A stretch of DNA of 64,000 nucleotides, taken from contig VWZF01000458.1 of assembly GCA_013396755.1 (NCBI GenBank), positions 1 through 64,000 on the forward strand, read 5' to 3'. A program made the position numbers and the translations under genes. Source of the stretch: Sclerurus mexicanus. Taxonomy: Eukaryota; Chordata; Aves; Passeriformes; Furnariidae. How positions within the stretch are numbered: position 1 is the stretch's first letter; the number at the start of each line of letters is the position of its first letter. Shown piece after piece: positions 11,901-25,453 of this stretch. A model generated the notes under the pieces. That model searched no databases. It worked only from the letters and a program-made list of their open reading frames with translations, and was not told the origin of the DNA.

Positions 11901-14900
11901 TGAAAATCAGAGCAAATGAACTGGGGCATGGGGTTTGGGTTGGAATCTCCTGCTTTCCCTCAGAAAAGCCTGGGATTTTTTTGCTGTTGTTAGATCTTTC
12001 AAGTGCTTTACAAATGTAAATAAGCAAGTCTCACAATCTTGTACAAAACAGGTCATAGGCCATTTCATAGAAGGGATATAATCAGGAAGGTAGAGTACAG
12101 CAACAGAAAAGGATAATGAGAGACAAGGAAGAATTCCCAGATCCATACAGAGACTGTTTGACCGTGCTTCCCATGATTAGACATAATGGAAGAACATAAA
12201 GCAGCACAGCTGATGGTGTGCAGCAAAGTGCATGTTATTTGATTCAGTTCAGATTCTAACCAGCTGGTCCCCTGAAAATCAGGGAGAGCATTTTGGTGCT
12301 CACAAATCAACAACTGCTGCTTCTCATCAAACTGCCTCTGTAGTTAGTTTGGAACCTTGCTGTACAGACGGGTATCGTATTAGTATGGAATTAAATATAC
12401 TAATTCACATTTTAATTATTATCATTATGCAGCTGCTCTAACGGTTGTTGGGGGTTTTTTTTACCTTTCTGAATAATTGTACTTGAGAATCTCAGTTTTC
12501 ATCAGAAATACTCAATACTTGCCTTATGGCTAGAAGCATGATAATTAAAATGTGAATAGAGTAGGGGCCTGAGTCTGCAGTTAGCCTTACATATAGACCT
12601 ATGACGGTTTGAACCTCTTTTGTTGCTGTCACTATTATTTTAGTTCAGAACACTACTTGTGGCTCTTTAATTGTTGATTTTACTTAGAGACTTACTGATA
12701 GTTTAATAGAGCTACAAAATATGTTGTTAACTGTGCTACAGGCATTGAGGAGGGGATGCTTGCTGGCTAATGCAATTGTTTTTCCTCTGGCATCAAAATC
12801 CCACATAAAGAATTATAACACCTTGAACTGAAGCACTGGTAATGAATTCCTTTGTTGATATCTAGAAATTGAATGCAGCTCCAAAGCCTTTCTGAGAACA
12901 AAGAACCCTACAATTGCCCTGTGGCTTCTTCTACCATACCAGTACATGGCATGTTTAAAACCAACAGTACAGATACATAGGCTGCAAGTAGAAACACATT
13001 AACAGAAATGAGCATTTAAAAAGTACTAATGTGTGACAGCAGCTATTTCATTGATAGTACAGTACCCTGCAAGAAAGGCTCTGAGGATGAAATAGCAACA
13101 GAAGGGATATTCTCCCTCACAGCATTACAGAGTTCCTGCCAAATAATGCACATGACAAAAGGCCTCTGAGTAGTCCCATATAGTAAAAGGGTTCTGAAGC
13201 CTTCAAAGAGCATCAGAGAGTTTTTCTTCCAAATTGCCTCCCTCACCAGAGTTGAGTAAGCATGACACTCACACAGAATGGTATCAAAACAAAGGTCTAG
13301 GTATTACTCAATGAAAAAACTCATGAGGCAAAAGTTAATATGTCATTAATAATAATATTTGTAATTTTGTATATAAGGTTTGTCTTTTGGCAGATCAAAT
13401 AAAAATGAGATAGAAGACTTCAAATATTTAATTTGAAGGTTTGAAGACCCATAAATTGCTGTTTGATATTAGGGCTGTACCTGGTATATTTAATAGGCCA
13501 ATTTAACTGATTTTTGAAGGATTACATGGTAATTACATTGTAAGAAATGATGACTTAGTCTGGATTGTGAATGACAGAGAATAAGAAAACTTATGGAAGT
13601 TCCTTATAAAGATAATGGAAATCTCTGAATTTTAAAAAGTCTAAAAATTGGTTTAGTAGTCATTACAGCTAGTAAGCATGCACTAAAAAAAAGATAACTT
13701 CTAATTCAAATTAAATAAAAGCAACAACTGCAATACTCCACACATAGTATAGAATGCATCTACACTACTTTTCAGTTCAGATTAAATTCTCTTTCCACAT
13801 GTTGAAAGTCAACAGTCCCTCACAGGACCTGCTGGAAAATTACTTCCCCTGGAGTTAGACAGGCATTTACAACAACCATTTTAAAATTATTAAGATTTAA
13901 CTAATCGGTTGCCTGGTCAGTATGTTATCAGAAAAAAAAGAAATGCAGGACAGCCTCAGAAGGAATTCTGCTCCATCTTACAAGTCCATTGCAAGATACC
14001 CTGACATCCTCTACCTTGCTGCACAGACTGCTGCACAGCCTACTGCACCATCCCTTACCTCCCTGCTTTGTCCCAGGCAATCAGCCACATCAAGGAATAC
14101 TCCTTCAGGAATTTCCACAGGTGTTTACACCTTTCTTTTTGAGTGTTTATGACAGCTGTGTGAGACAGTATGCAACTAGGCCCCAGATGAGCCTTTCTTG
14201 CAGCACAGCCAGCCAGCTGTATTTGCATGTGGATCAACAAATAAGGCCAATAAAATCCATGCTTGGACTGGAAAAAAGAAGGGGAAAAAAAATAGGCCTT
14301 ATTTGAAACTTCATTGACTTTTCTCTGAGTACAATAGCCACATGAACAATGTAATTATATAAACTATAGTTAATTCCAAAACTTCCCTTCCCCACAAAAC
14401 AGTATGAAAATATATTCATGGTCCCCTATTGTACATATGATATTCAAACTATAGAAATGCATGGCTGAATTTACTGATACACTTTAAGAAAGAACACCTT
14501 TAAACACCATCTTGACAAACAGTGTGCACACTGTGTAACTCAAAATACATGGGAATTCAGACCTGTCCCCAGTGTCATGAGAGACGGATGTCAGAGGAAG
14601 CACTGAGTATTGAATCGACCGACTCTGACATCACCACTGTCACATTGTCCAGCTAATACTAGCTGAATTTAACAGACTGAACTACACTGAGTCATGCTGG
14701 TCCTGTGTTGTGACAGAGTCAGCCAGATACACAGGCTGCAAACAGCATAGACTAAATTAATGAACCAGCACTGGATTAGCTGATATGCTCACCAGTTACA
14801 TCCTGTTTCAAAGATCAATGCTGTCAGACATAAATTTAAATATCAGCTTACTGGTATGGGAATTAATATATTTCCATTGCTTTGGATTGGAAGTAAGGCC

Positions 14901-17553
14901 ATAAAGTGGCCAGTTGAGTCTCTAAGCATGTGCAATAGACATTTCCAGAAATTAGAGCAGACTCAGCTGTGCTAATTATTCATGCTGTTAATAAAAGTTG
15001 TTTCCTCTTTCCAACCAAACTACCTCCTGAGTACTTATTAAACAGTGGAATCAATCCTAAACCTGTTTATGGGCAACAGTTTGATCAAAGTGATGAAATT
15101 GTTAAAGAAAAGATTCAGGAGTGAAAAAGGGGAATTTTGGTGAATGACAACCAGAGACTCCTCTAGTAGTTTACAAATTTGGCAAAGCAGTAGTGGGTCC
15201 TTCTGTCATGAAGAAGGTCAAATAAAAATTCTCACCGTACCATAAACGTAACTTTTCATATAACAGTGCCACACAATGTCCAAAGTAGTCCCTTAATACA
15301 AAATACCAATATGATTTTTCCCAGGAGATTAGCCCTCCTTTTGCAACGCAAATATTTTGAAGAGTACTAAACACATTCTAGCACTTCAGTATAGGGACTA
15401 AACTATTTGCATGCAAAATTACCCAAAGTAGGAAGACTGGCCAAGCTTATGCTTCTGCCATATGTGCTGTGGAATTTGAGTCAGGAAACTAGTAGTATCT
15501 AGATTACAATTCAAATTTGATTTTACATTATTATTCAAAAGAGAAGAAAACTAAAAGCTTTCATTAAAATTAATGCTATATGTGATGTTAAGTTTACCCC
15601 AATGTTATCTAATTACAATTTTCCAGTTTAAAATGATCTAGAAAATGCAGAGAATTTTCTCATTGCAATTGTGTCTTTTTTTTCCTCTCAGTGCTCCTAC
15701 ATTTTAGATACTTCTTTTAAAATCTTCAAGTTGTATCACTCACATGTCTTTTAAACATTAGTATTTCATGTTATCTCCCACATACTGTATGTAGGAGGTC
15801 ATCACTTAACTCCGCAGTATGATGGAGTAAAAAAAAACACCTTTTTTTTTTGGTCTGGGTAGGGATTCAGGGCCTACCACAGCTTTTGCTTGCATCACAA
15901 TTAAGTTTGAAGAAACTGGATTTTGGATGAGCTGCTGTGGTTTTGCTCTGTCAAAATGGAAAAACAATTAGGCCTGCTGTAGTTATCAGTGAAATATGAG
16001 AATGTGGAAAAAGCACTACTCTGGTGCTTCAAAAGTTCATGCAAATACCACTTTTCAGAAACAACTATTAGAATGATTTTGCCTGCCATTCCACCTATGC
16101 TTATACCCTTGCTATACCTTTGTCTACAGTACCCATTGACACTCCAACCCTTGATTGCATGAGTGCCACCTGCTGAGGGAGCTTGGGTTGGTGCAACTGC
16201 AGAATGCTGCATGGCCTACCCACTAGAAATGGCAGGGACAATTTGAATGAAGCCAGCTTTGTGCCTCTGTGCAAGTGCCAACATTGTAAGTTGTAGCTAT
16301 GATTTATTTTTCAGGTACCATCAACTGAGGAGGTGGGTGTTTAACAACATGTTTCCCTTGCCTCAGTTCTAGGTAATATCTTTGTAAGACTCATTAGAAA
16401 ATTCTATATCTTACCTTTGAAAACCTTCTAGTGGGAAGAAATACCTCAATTTTTTGTCTCTATTACACTTATAGGAAATCTAAGGACCTAAAAGTGGTAA
16501 GATTGATCAAACCAAAATTTAAGAAATGTGCCTTCAAAATAAGTTTCAACTCTATGAAAAAAGCAATCTCCAGACACAACTATCCAATTTATTTCTTCTG
16601 AATTTGTGTCCATATTTTACCTTAAATGATTGTAACAGACTGGTAAGCAGATCTGCAGAGTGACTGAAAAAGAGGAGCTATCAGTGCAAGGCCTTTCTCC
16701 CTCTTTGGAGCAGCAGATGTCACCAAAACACCTCACTCCACTCACAGTTAATGTCAATTCAATGGAGCTTTCCCCTTGGAAACCCAGGCAAAGCAGAATC
16801 AGTTTTGATTGTCTCCTTCTAACTGTTGTCTAAAACCAAATCTAACATTCACTTGACTCACGAAAGACAAGAAGTACAGGGAGCTAATGCTTGCATTAGT
16901 GCCAGCATCCAAAGTTAGTAGATGCTCTTCCCAAACAGAAAAGTAAACAAGAATACTAGGGGTTTTTTTTTCTCTCCAGATGAAATCTTAACAAAAAGAG
17001 AAAATTCTTGTCTGATACAAAATTGACATACCTTCTGTGGCCCCTTGGGTATGTTGAACTGAACAAAGAAAAATTTTAATATTATTATTGCTGCTTTTCA
17101 AGATAAAACTGATCAAGTTTGATCTGACCACAATCACACCATCAAAGCATGCCCATATGTTTATCTAGTGTATACTAATATAACTCAAAAATGCTTATCC
17201 CCATGCTCTTTTCCTTTAAAATGGTTACACTGTGTAACATATTCAAACCAAGAAACCCACATTTTTACGTTCAATTCTGTCTTCCTACAAATCGTCACGT
17301 TTGATTTGTTTTCTGTCTCAGAAAAGCTGAACAAACAACTCGGTGCCTGAACCCTTTCTTAAGAATATTTTGCAGTAAGAGCATCTCTGCTGTACTGACT
17401 TTCCAAAAACATGCCACAAAAGTACTCGAAATTTGTGGTTGTGTAAAAAGTTTAGTGGAAATTCTCCACATTACATGTCTACCCTTTTATATTAATACCA
17501 GTGCAGTTTAAACAGTGGCTTGATTTCAAATATTGAATTAATTAAGTGGCAAA
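8916..17553. other. Long AT-rich non-coding stretch, no gene recognised
   Basis: I see no CR1 tail, LTR boundary, tRNA or convincing exon in these 8.6 kb. Longest open frames are about 100 codons (10455-10778 minus; 13989-14306 plus; 15901-16212 minus) and none resembles a known protein. A 13-A run sits at 9815-9827 and a T/G-rich tract at 11636-11682. The segment around 14818-15010 has homeodomain-like AT motifs ('gctaattattcatgctgttaa' type) and could be a conserved non-coding element, but that needs an alignment. Confidence 0.55.
11636..11682. repeat. T/G-rich low-complexity tract
   Basis: A run of TTTG, GTTT and GTTTT units, mostly T with spaced G. It accounts for the hydrophobic Phe/Leu/Cys-rich open frames around 11539-11835, which are therefore artefacts of composition. 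Confidence 0.85.
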
Positions 17554-17745
17554 ATGCAGCCGAGTCAAACCTCTACCGAAAGGCATGCAGACATCTCCCT
17601 CTGCTGCCGGCGGGGCGGAGCAACGGCTAGGGACCCTGAAGGGATAACCTGGGGTTCATCCCAGGGTGCGCTGAACGCAGCTGGCACATGGGCTGTGCGT
17701 TCTCACTGCGGGAGCCAGCCCAAGCACTTCCTTTTCGCATCTTTC
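17554..17745. promoter_or_regulatory. Isolated CpG-rich patch with a GC box
   Basis: About 190 bases hold 11 CpG dinucleotides, while surrounding kilobases have very few. The core has 'tgctgccggcggggcggagc' with an SP1-type GGGCGG box at 17613-17618, and a CCTGGG...CCCAGG stem-loop lies just downstream near 17650-17668. There is no recognisable CR1 or LTR sequence in it. It could be a small promoter-like island, for example of a long non-coding RNA, the remnant of a GC-rich mobile element, or a recent insertion. It is shorter than the usual CpG-island cut-off. No clear TATA box or start site is visible, so promoter function is only a suggestion. Confidence 0.35.
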
Positions 17746-20084
17746 ATATGAGTCTTTTTGCTAGAACTGTGCATTGCTTGAACACCCTGTGCACATGGTA
17801 ATGCACTCTGACGTGTTGCTCTCTCTGCCAAAACAAAATAAACTTGCAAGCATTTACTAGAAAGTACCTTCTTGCACAGAGCAGATCTGAAAGCCATCTT
17901 TCACCAGGTTTTCCATCCTCAGCTGCACAGAAAATCAAATCTTCATTGAAAAGCCTCTGATAAACTTTTAGAAGCCTGTTTGGTACCTTTAAATGAAAGA
18001 ATGGAAGTATAAGGTCAACTTTGCATGCACAATCAGAGGATAAGTGTTCTTGAAAATTAGGAACAGGGTCCATTTTTGTCTGGTTTTTGAACAAATGTGC
18101 AAGCAAGATGTGGAAGCTCTCTGCCACACAGACATTTCCCTCTAGGACAATCTGTGACAGCAGTCAGTGCTCCAGGGAGGGGGTGGCTATGGGGTCATAG
18201 TTTCTCCTTACCACCAAAAAGAATGACCTTCAGTGCAAGTGAATCCAGCTTTCTCATACAAAGGGTTTTGTGTCATTGCAGGAGTGCAAGAGTACCTCCA
18301 GAAGGACTCTCAGCTCTGTCATTTTAGCTCTTTTGAGTATGGGATGAGGCTCAACTTAGTTTTCAAAGAGTGTGACTGCTATTGGAATCATAGCCTTTTT
18401 CTCTACCTCTGTGATTAATTTTTCTTTCTTTATCTAAATCCATGCAAACCTGTCAAGTGCATCACCCATCTCTGCTTAGAATTGCTATCGTTTGAGCACC
18501 TGAAATAACACATGACAGACCTATCCAGTCTCACTCATTTGAAGTGAGCTGTCTCCTTTTACTTTTGGCTTCATTTTCATGCAGCCATAAAGATTCACAG
18601 CATATATCAATGGAAAATGTAATATAACACTCATAAGTTTTCAAATCTCACTCATTCAAATGAGTGTGACTTGACAAGTGTGATGTGATAAAATAATGCA
18701 GAGGTTTAAAGATTTCACTTAAATGCTCAATGAAACGAAACATTTTTTGTTCTTTTTTTCCTATTTTTTAAAAAACTTTAGAAATTAATTCCAAAAGGCT
18801 GCATCAATCTGATGGAAAAGAGGGAGATTCTTTGTGCAAAATCTGTACTTTTTAACCTCAAAATGAGAGTCCTTTGCAATGTTTTGCATTCCTAGTCCCA
18901 CACTGGCAGAATTTTACAAAGGGAGAGGGTGAGTGGCATTGATGTGGGCAATTGCAGATATGAAAGACTAAGGAATTCCATACAGTGGAGTAATGCCATT
19001 ACCAGAATAAACTTGAAAAGAAAGAGCTATAAAAGCAATTTGCTGTAGCACACCTTTGTTTGCATGGCTGCCATGCTGTAAACACAGGGAAGAAGAGAGA
19101 GGAGAGAACAAAAAGGAATAAAAACTGGTAAAAAGAGATCACTCATCTACATCTGGATTCAGTTGGTGGATTTGGTATTCAGCTGCTAGATGCTGTGGTA
19201 GGGAGCAACATTTTAAAATTATTAGATTGATTTGATGGCAAAATATCTACACATATTGAAAAAGCAAAATGTTTACAGGTGTTGGTGAGTAAGAGTCATC
19301 ACAGGTATTTGAGATATAAAACAAAAATGTCAAATCTGGGCAGCTAAGCATAGGCTTCCATATTTCTATTTAACATACAAATAGTTGTGGATGAATCGTC
19401 AGAAAAGCTGGAATCACACACATCCAGCTGAGACTGGCAGGACCAGAAGGTTTACATTTTATTTGAAAAGCCTTCTTATTTGTTTAGACATGTGAATCCA
19501 GCTTCTCAATTTTATGCACTCTATTTTAAAGACCAGCCTGAAATGATTTAAATATAGTGATACGTAATGAATAGGGCTGCACTTCTTATGACTTATGACT
19601 CCCTACTGAAGTGAGACTTGATTGGAAAGACATACATGTACATATCCTGTTTACTTTAGTGGGAGTTCCAGCTATAGTGGCTGAAAAAACCCCACCTCCT
19701 AGCTTAGCTTTTTTGCAGCTTCCTCTAAAGCAGATATTACTTCCTGCTCTCATAAAGAGGTTGATCTAAACAGGCCACTGTTTTAATCCATCATGTGGCA
19801 ATCCTTGTCTTCCTACAATTCATCTCAGCACTAGAACTGAAGCACTTGTCTTATTGTTGAACTACCCATGTTTCAAGAGCATTAGATTCTTGAATGTTTA
19901 AAGCCACTCTGAGTCTCTCAGAGTGTCAAAAATCAAGCATACTATTGCACTAGGTGTAAACAATTTGACACTGCTCAGCATCATATACAACTACTTGCTG
20001 TTTCATACCTATTGCACCAATTGATTTGTGTAATACCTTGGATCTCCTTTACACAGACATATTTTTGCCCAGCGAAAAGTACAC
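17746..20084. other. Non-coding stretch; one unrecognised 127-codon frame
   Basis: A minus-strand open frame at 18127-17744 is among the longest outside repeats in the window. Its product (starts MAESFHILLAHLF) matches nothing I know, and no splice or start context favours it. Small inverted repeats occur at 18649-18666 and 19905-19925. Otherwise nothing is recognised. Confidence 0.5.
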
Positions 20085-20925
20085 CTCTCCAAGCCATGAG
20101 CAGCTAGTTCCTCCACGAGAATGCTGGGAGATGATGTCAAAGGCTTTACCAAAGTCTAGGTAGACAAAATCCGCAGGCAGGATCATCCTCATCCACCAAG
20201 CAGGTCACCCTTTCATAGCAGGAGATCAAGTTGATCCAGCAGGACCTGCCTTTGATAAACTCATGCTGGCTGTGCCTGATCCGCTCGTGGCTCTGCACAT
20301 ACCACATGAGATACTCTAGATGATCTTCTCCACCACCTTCTGCAGCACTGACATCAGACTGACAGGCCTGTAGTTCCCTGGATCCTCTTTATGGCCCTTC
20401 TTGTAAATGGGCATCTCAATGGCTAACCTCCAGTTAACCAGGACCTTCCCAGCTAGTCAGGTCTGCTGACAAATGGTGGAAAATGGCTTAGTGAGCACTT
20501 CTGCCAGCTCCCTCAGTACCCCTGAGTGTATCCCATCCAGCCCCACAGACTTTTTTCTGTATAAGGATTTTAACAGGTAACTGACTATTTCCCCTTGGAT
20601 TATAGGGGCTTCATCCTTCTCCCCATCTCTGTCTTCCATCTCAGGGGACTGTGTACCCTGAGAGTTGTTCTTACCATTAAAGAATGAGGCAAGGAAGGCA
20701 CTCAGTACCTCAGCTTTTTCCTCATCCTTTGTCACTGTTTCCTGCCAGCACCCAGTAAGGTATGGAGATTTTCCTTGACCCTCTTTTTACTGTAAATTTA
20801 TTTGAAGAAATATTTTTTATCATCTTTTACCACAAAAGTCAACCTCAGCTCAGACTCGATGCTCATCTGCTCCTCACAGATCTCCTCCTTGAACTCTGTC
20901 AGGTGAGACCGGGGATATTGCTTCC
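20085..20925 (-). mobile_element. CR1 LINE fragment, reverse-transcriptase region
   Basis: Reverse-complement CR1 ORF2 sequence, about 840 bases, without the 3' untranslated tail. Plus-strand landmarks are 'gtcaaaggctttaccaaagtc' (the FSKAFDTV region, reversed), 'tagttccctggatcctc' (the PGNYRPVS region, reversed) and 'cccatccagccccacagac' (the GPDGIHP region, reversed). Both ends are truncated, so this is either an internal remnant or a copy whose 3' end was lost. It contains one intact 93-codon frame, annotated separately. Boundaries are uncertain by about 30 bases. Confidence 0.92.
20457..20735 (-). pseudogene. CR1 ORF2 reverse-transcriptase fragment
   Basis: This 93-codon open piece encodes the stretch just upstream of and into the first part of the CR1 reverse transcriptase. 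It starts MTKDEEKAEVLSAFLASFF, has the acidic linker 'EMEDRDGEKDEAPIIQGE', and then 'KKSVGLDGIHSGVLRELAEV', which in CR1 reads K-S-x-G-P-D-G-I-H-P-x-V-L-R-E-L-A. It lacks the endonuclease, the catalytic F/YADD box and the C-terminus. The flanks continue the same protein in other frames, so it is a relic, not a small gene. ORF2 proteins of this family copy their own RNA at the target site; this piece cannot. Confidence 0.9.
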
Positions 20926-22170
20926 TTGAAAGCCAAGAAAATGAATACAAGGTACCTCAGTCTTTGATATCTCCACTGTCACTAATTCAACGGCCTCATT
21001 TAACTGCACGATTACATATTCCTTTTTTATTCTTTATAATCAACTGTGAAGATAGAAGCTCATCTTATTGTCCTTAATGTCCTTTGGAAATTTCAATATT
21101 AGCTGAACTTTGGCTTTCCCAACAATATTCTGCATGCCCAGAAAATATTTCTATGGTCTTGCTTTGCTGCCTATGCTCATTTTCATCTACTGTGTAAGAT
21201 AATTTTGACTGGGGCTTAGCCATGTGTTCCCATTTATTCAAGATGTTCTTGTGATAGGTTGACTGTATTCCTGAAAATCCGGATGATTTGAAGTTAGAGC
21301 AGATTACTTCTGAAGACTTTCCTGTTTTCTTTACTTCAGTTGCAGAAGTTCACCAATAGTTTCATCATTCAGACAAAGCCTTGCTGTTTCAGACAAAGCA
21401 GCAGTTGTCACTCCCATCTGACATTTGAGTTGTTCTTCATATACTACTCTGTTAATTACTGCTGCATAATAAATACATAATACCCACAATATTAAAATTG
21501 TGATATTTTTCCCTTGGTAGTGGTGCATTTCTAGTAGATATAAAACATACCTACATGTCTTGATCTGTATTGCATATGGTAGTAACTATTAACATGGAAG
21601 ACTTATCTGAAAGAAACTCTTGTAGACTTTTGCACAAATAGGACCCTGTGGACTTAAAACAGTTGCAATGGACAAGAGGAGGAAGACTTTTCCAGTTGTG
21701 ATAAACATAAACACTGACAGGAAAACAAAAGCCCTTAAAAACTAGCTCTGAGCCCATCAGAGCACACTTGTGTGAGTACAGGTAAATCTAGAAGGAGCGA
21801 AGGAAATATAGCCCCACGAGAGTAATTTACAAGGTGTTGCACCTTTTAGTCTTTGGTAAATGCTCAAAACAGCCTCAATTTTCATGGGAAATGAGATTGC
21901 TAATCTAATTCTGAACCAATCTCCATTTGAAGAATATCCAACTTACTAGCTATCACACTTTATCAACAGTTTGTCCTGGAAGGCCTCAGGAGACATCCAC
22001 ACATTTGGAACACTGTCTTGATATACTCAATAAAGGATGATCTTTCAGGTATGTGTCCGTGTGTTTGCAGGTGTGTTTTGAGAAATTTGTTATCATGGCT
22101 ACTTTGTGCCATATCAAGTTTTATTCTTTAAGACATTGGTCTTCCTTTAATTTAAATTAAAAAGAGATAT

Positions 22171-22238
22171 GATTTTGTTGTTTTTGTTGTTGTTGTTTAG
22201 TTGTTTGGGGGGTTTTTGGTGTTTGATTTTTTTTTTTC
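22171..22238. repeat. T/G-rich low-complexity tract
   Basis: GTT and TTG units run into a G6 and then a T11 stretch. Pure compositional repeat, with no coding meaning. Confidence 0.85.
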
Positions 22239-25200
22239 TTCATTTTATTCCAGTCCTCCAGTTTATATAATTTCCACACTTTCATTTATGGATATGTCTT
22301 CTTATGCTGTTTGTGAATTGAAAGAGGGCACACTCATAAAACTGCTAGATATTTTTATTCTTGAGTGTAGCACACCCTTTCATGGCATATGCTCTGAATT
22401 TCCTTTCTCCCTTTAGCACCATTAAGTGACACTTTTTTACCACGAGGAATAAATTACCTAATAGCTCCTGTTCCTCACCTATCTATGTCAAGTGAATTTT
22501 TATTGCTTGTTTGTATTGAGTACATTAATGTTGTTTTCCATTAAACTGAAATTTCATCACATTTCTACAAGTTCTTTCCTCAAGGTTATTGCTACAAAGT
22601 TGCTAATTAATTCATCCTAGTTCTCTTTTTTCTAGGCTCTTCTCAAATGTATGTCTTTTCTGAGCACCTCTAAGCAGCTCACAGGCACAATTGCAGTGTA
22701 CCTTTGATATGAAAGTGAATTCCTCCCTCACAGTCTTTTACTGACCCTAAAAATTAATCTTTTCTGGCTTCCTTTTCAGAAGTTTTACCACCTCTCCTGA
22801 GCATAGCTTTTTCTTCTGCAACCTCTTTCTTATAGTATTTTAAAAGACTGCATATTGTGCATGATCTCATTTAGTAGACCCTATTCCTGATTTTTAAATG
22901 GAGACTGAATGTTATTTTTTCCTTGTTTAGTACAGTTTGTCAAATACCACCCACTTTGGAATCTTTTCAACTGTGTTGTAGTAGGTAAGAATAATGTCCA
23001 CTAAGGTTTGTAATTTGCCTGCGAAGTGAGGTGAACAAATATTAAGAGAAAGAGGAAAAGACAAACTGGGGCATGGAGAGAAACCGAAACAAAGTGTAGC
23101 TATATATGGAATAAAATCCACATAATCTGAAGCACAAATAATTACATAATTTTACATGTTTACATAATTAATTTTGGTTCAGCTACTGTAAATCTATTTG
23201 CCATCACTGAAATCATTAGGTGTTTATCTTGACTTTCACTATAGCACACAGAATACACTGAAATCAATATATGGCTCTAAATGGAACTCCATTGTTGTTT
23301 AAATAAAATCAGAACAACCTAATGGCTACAGGCACACTAGCAGAAGTAGCCTTCTGCTGTTCTGTGGGCAGAGAGTGGCTTGTAAGATCTGCTGAGCAGA
23401 ACAAGGAGTCCGAGACCAATGGCATTTAACCAATTTTGGTCCAATCCACCCTAAGCTTTACTCGTTCTGTTCTTCATGTTTGCCCTGCAGAGATTCAGCT
23501 CAAAAACTAACCAGCAATATTTTACAATGTCGAGTAACCTATCAAAACTTCCCAAAGTTGTTTCTTCTCTGACCTTTCTTCCTTAGTCACAACTATAGAC
23601 TGCATCATTGCCCATGTTTTACTGGCTTTATGTATTCTAAATTGAAATTCTAGTTTTGAATATTATAAGCAAAACATTCTATCTGCCCTCTCAGCTTATG
23701 AAATGTGATTCAAGCAAAATTAAAGCTCTCTCATGGTCAGGTGAGTGGGTAGTTACATGGTATATCTTTTGGTTTTAAGCTTTAGGTTTATAGACATTGT
23801 CAGATGTAGTTGGTTAAGATCAGGGCACCTCCTGTAGTTGTCAGCACTAGCACTTAGAAGAGTCAGAATTATGTCCCTGCCTTTGGCAAATCTTGAGTTT
23901 TGGCAAAGCTGGGATGTTTTTGTGGTATCACAGTGTGGAGTCCTCTCCCCTTCTGCCCCAGAACATGAGACACTTTGGAAGCCAGATGTGTGGTGCAGCT
24001 CCACTGGAGCCTGTGTTGCAAAGGTGCCCAAGGTTAGGATGTGGCTTCTAATATGAAAACAAACTATTTAAATGCTGCCATTCTGTTGCTCCAAAGAACC
24101 ACTACCCAGCCCAATGTGGCTGGCAGGCATGTTTCTCTAGAACTAGTGAAGTTAATTTTTGGTTTGGAGGTACAGCGTGAAGAAACTGATTCTTCCGCTG
24201 TGTTCTATGGATGCAGGGGGAAGCTGCTATCTTTTGCCCTTTCCCCAGGCTCTGGCACTTCAAAAGTAACACAGGTGTTAGGAAGCTTGCTTGTTGTTTT
24301 GTTGGTGTTGCCGGCAATGTTGCTGTTGTTGTTTGAAACATCTCACTTGCTAGTCCAGATCTTGTTACTGTATTCCTCACCAGCATCTCCCTTCCTCTGC
24401 CTCCATCCACCCCACCTTCTCCTCCATCTCCACCTCCATTGTTCTTGGTGGTGTCACTGGCCTGGACCGGCCACTCATTTCTTGTCACCCCTACAGAAAC
24501 CTTGTTTGAAGTGAGACTGTGCTGCAACAATCTAATCTGGAATGTGGTATCGGATTTCAACAGCTCAATTAGATCATCTGCCTACAGAGCTGCACACTCT
24601 CCTGCCAGTTTGCAAGAGTGGATCTTAACCTCTTCCCTTCAAGACTAGGTCTAGTAAACCTAGGATATAGTGCCACCATGAATCAACTCAGAGCCAAAAG
24701 AAATGGCAGGAGCCTGTGGAAAATATCCCATAGAATTCAATAAGGTTAAATGAAATATGGACTACTGTTATAATTATTTTTTATATTTCATTCTTCAGGC
24801 TGGAGATTTTTAACAGCAGAGAAAAAGAACAAATTTCTTCTTGTCCCCTAACAGCAGAAAAGTGGTCACCTCCAGATTGTGTCCTAAACTCTCTCACCAC
24901 TCTCCTCCCTTGGCCTGGAATTACAATTCTCCTCTTTCTTCTTGAACACACATGAACTGCAGCATTTAGGAGACACGATTTCTGTAATCATTCTGTCACT
25001 ACCACACAGAATTATTTTGCAAAAGACAAAATTATCCATCAGATTGAAAAGGCTGTTTTAAGAACATCCACCCAAACCTTGCACATTCAGTTTAACAGGA
25101 CTTCTTCCCAAGAAGATTCCATGTGCTTGCAGGGTGCTCTAATGCTCACAGTGGTTGGTCAGCCTAGGCATTCATACATCAAGCTAAAATAGGTTGATGA

Positions 25201-25410
25201 AAGCTTTTAAAATAAGCGTGCAGCTCATAAAATGCAGCACTTGCTTCTCCATGCCATGGCAACTCTCTCGGTTTCACTTACAGTTTGCTTCAGCAGCTGA
25301 ACTCATAGACAGCTCTGCTTTTAAATTGCACTAGGTGTGGTCCATAAATTGTCAGTTGCCCCAGGAAGCAGTGTGCTGCTAAATATTTAACGTTTTCTAT
25401 TATCTTCTTC

Positions 25411-25453
25411 CTTTTTTTTTGTTTTGTTTTCGTTTGTTTGTTTGTTTTTTGTT
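25411..25453. repeat. T-rich tract with (GTTT)n
   Basis: T9, GTTTT units and four TTTG units in succession; a simple low-complexity tract. Confidence 0.85.

Noticed and set aside
18529..18666. Repeated 'tctcactcatt' with small hairpins as a regulatory array
   Set aside because: Only two copies and short stems; expected by chance at this scale.
19905..19925. CACTCTGAG/CTCAGAGTG hairpin as a microRNA or terminator
   Set aside because: A nine-base stem is far too short for a microRNA precursor, and this type of terminator does not apply in a vertebrate locus.
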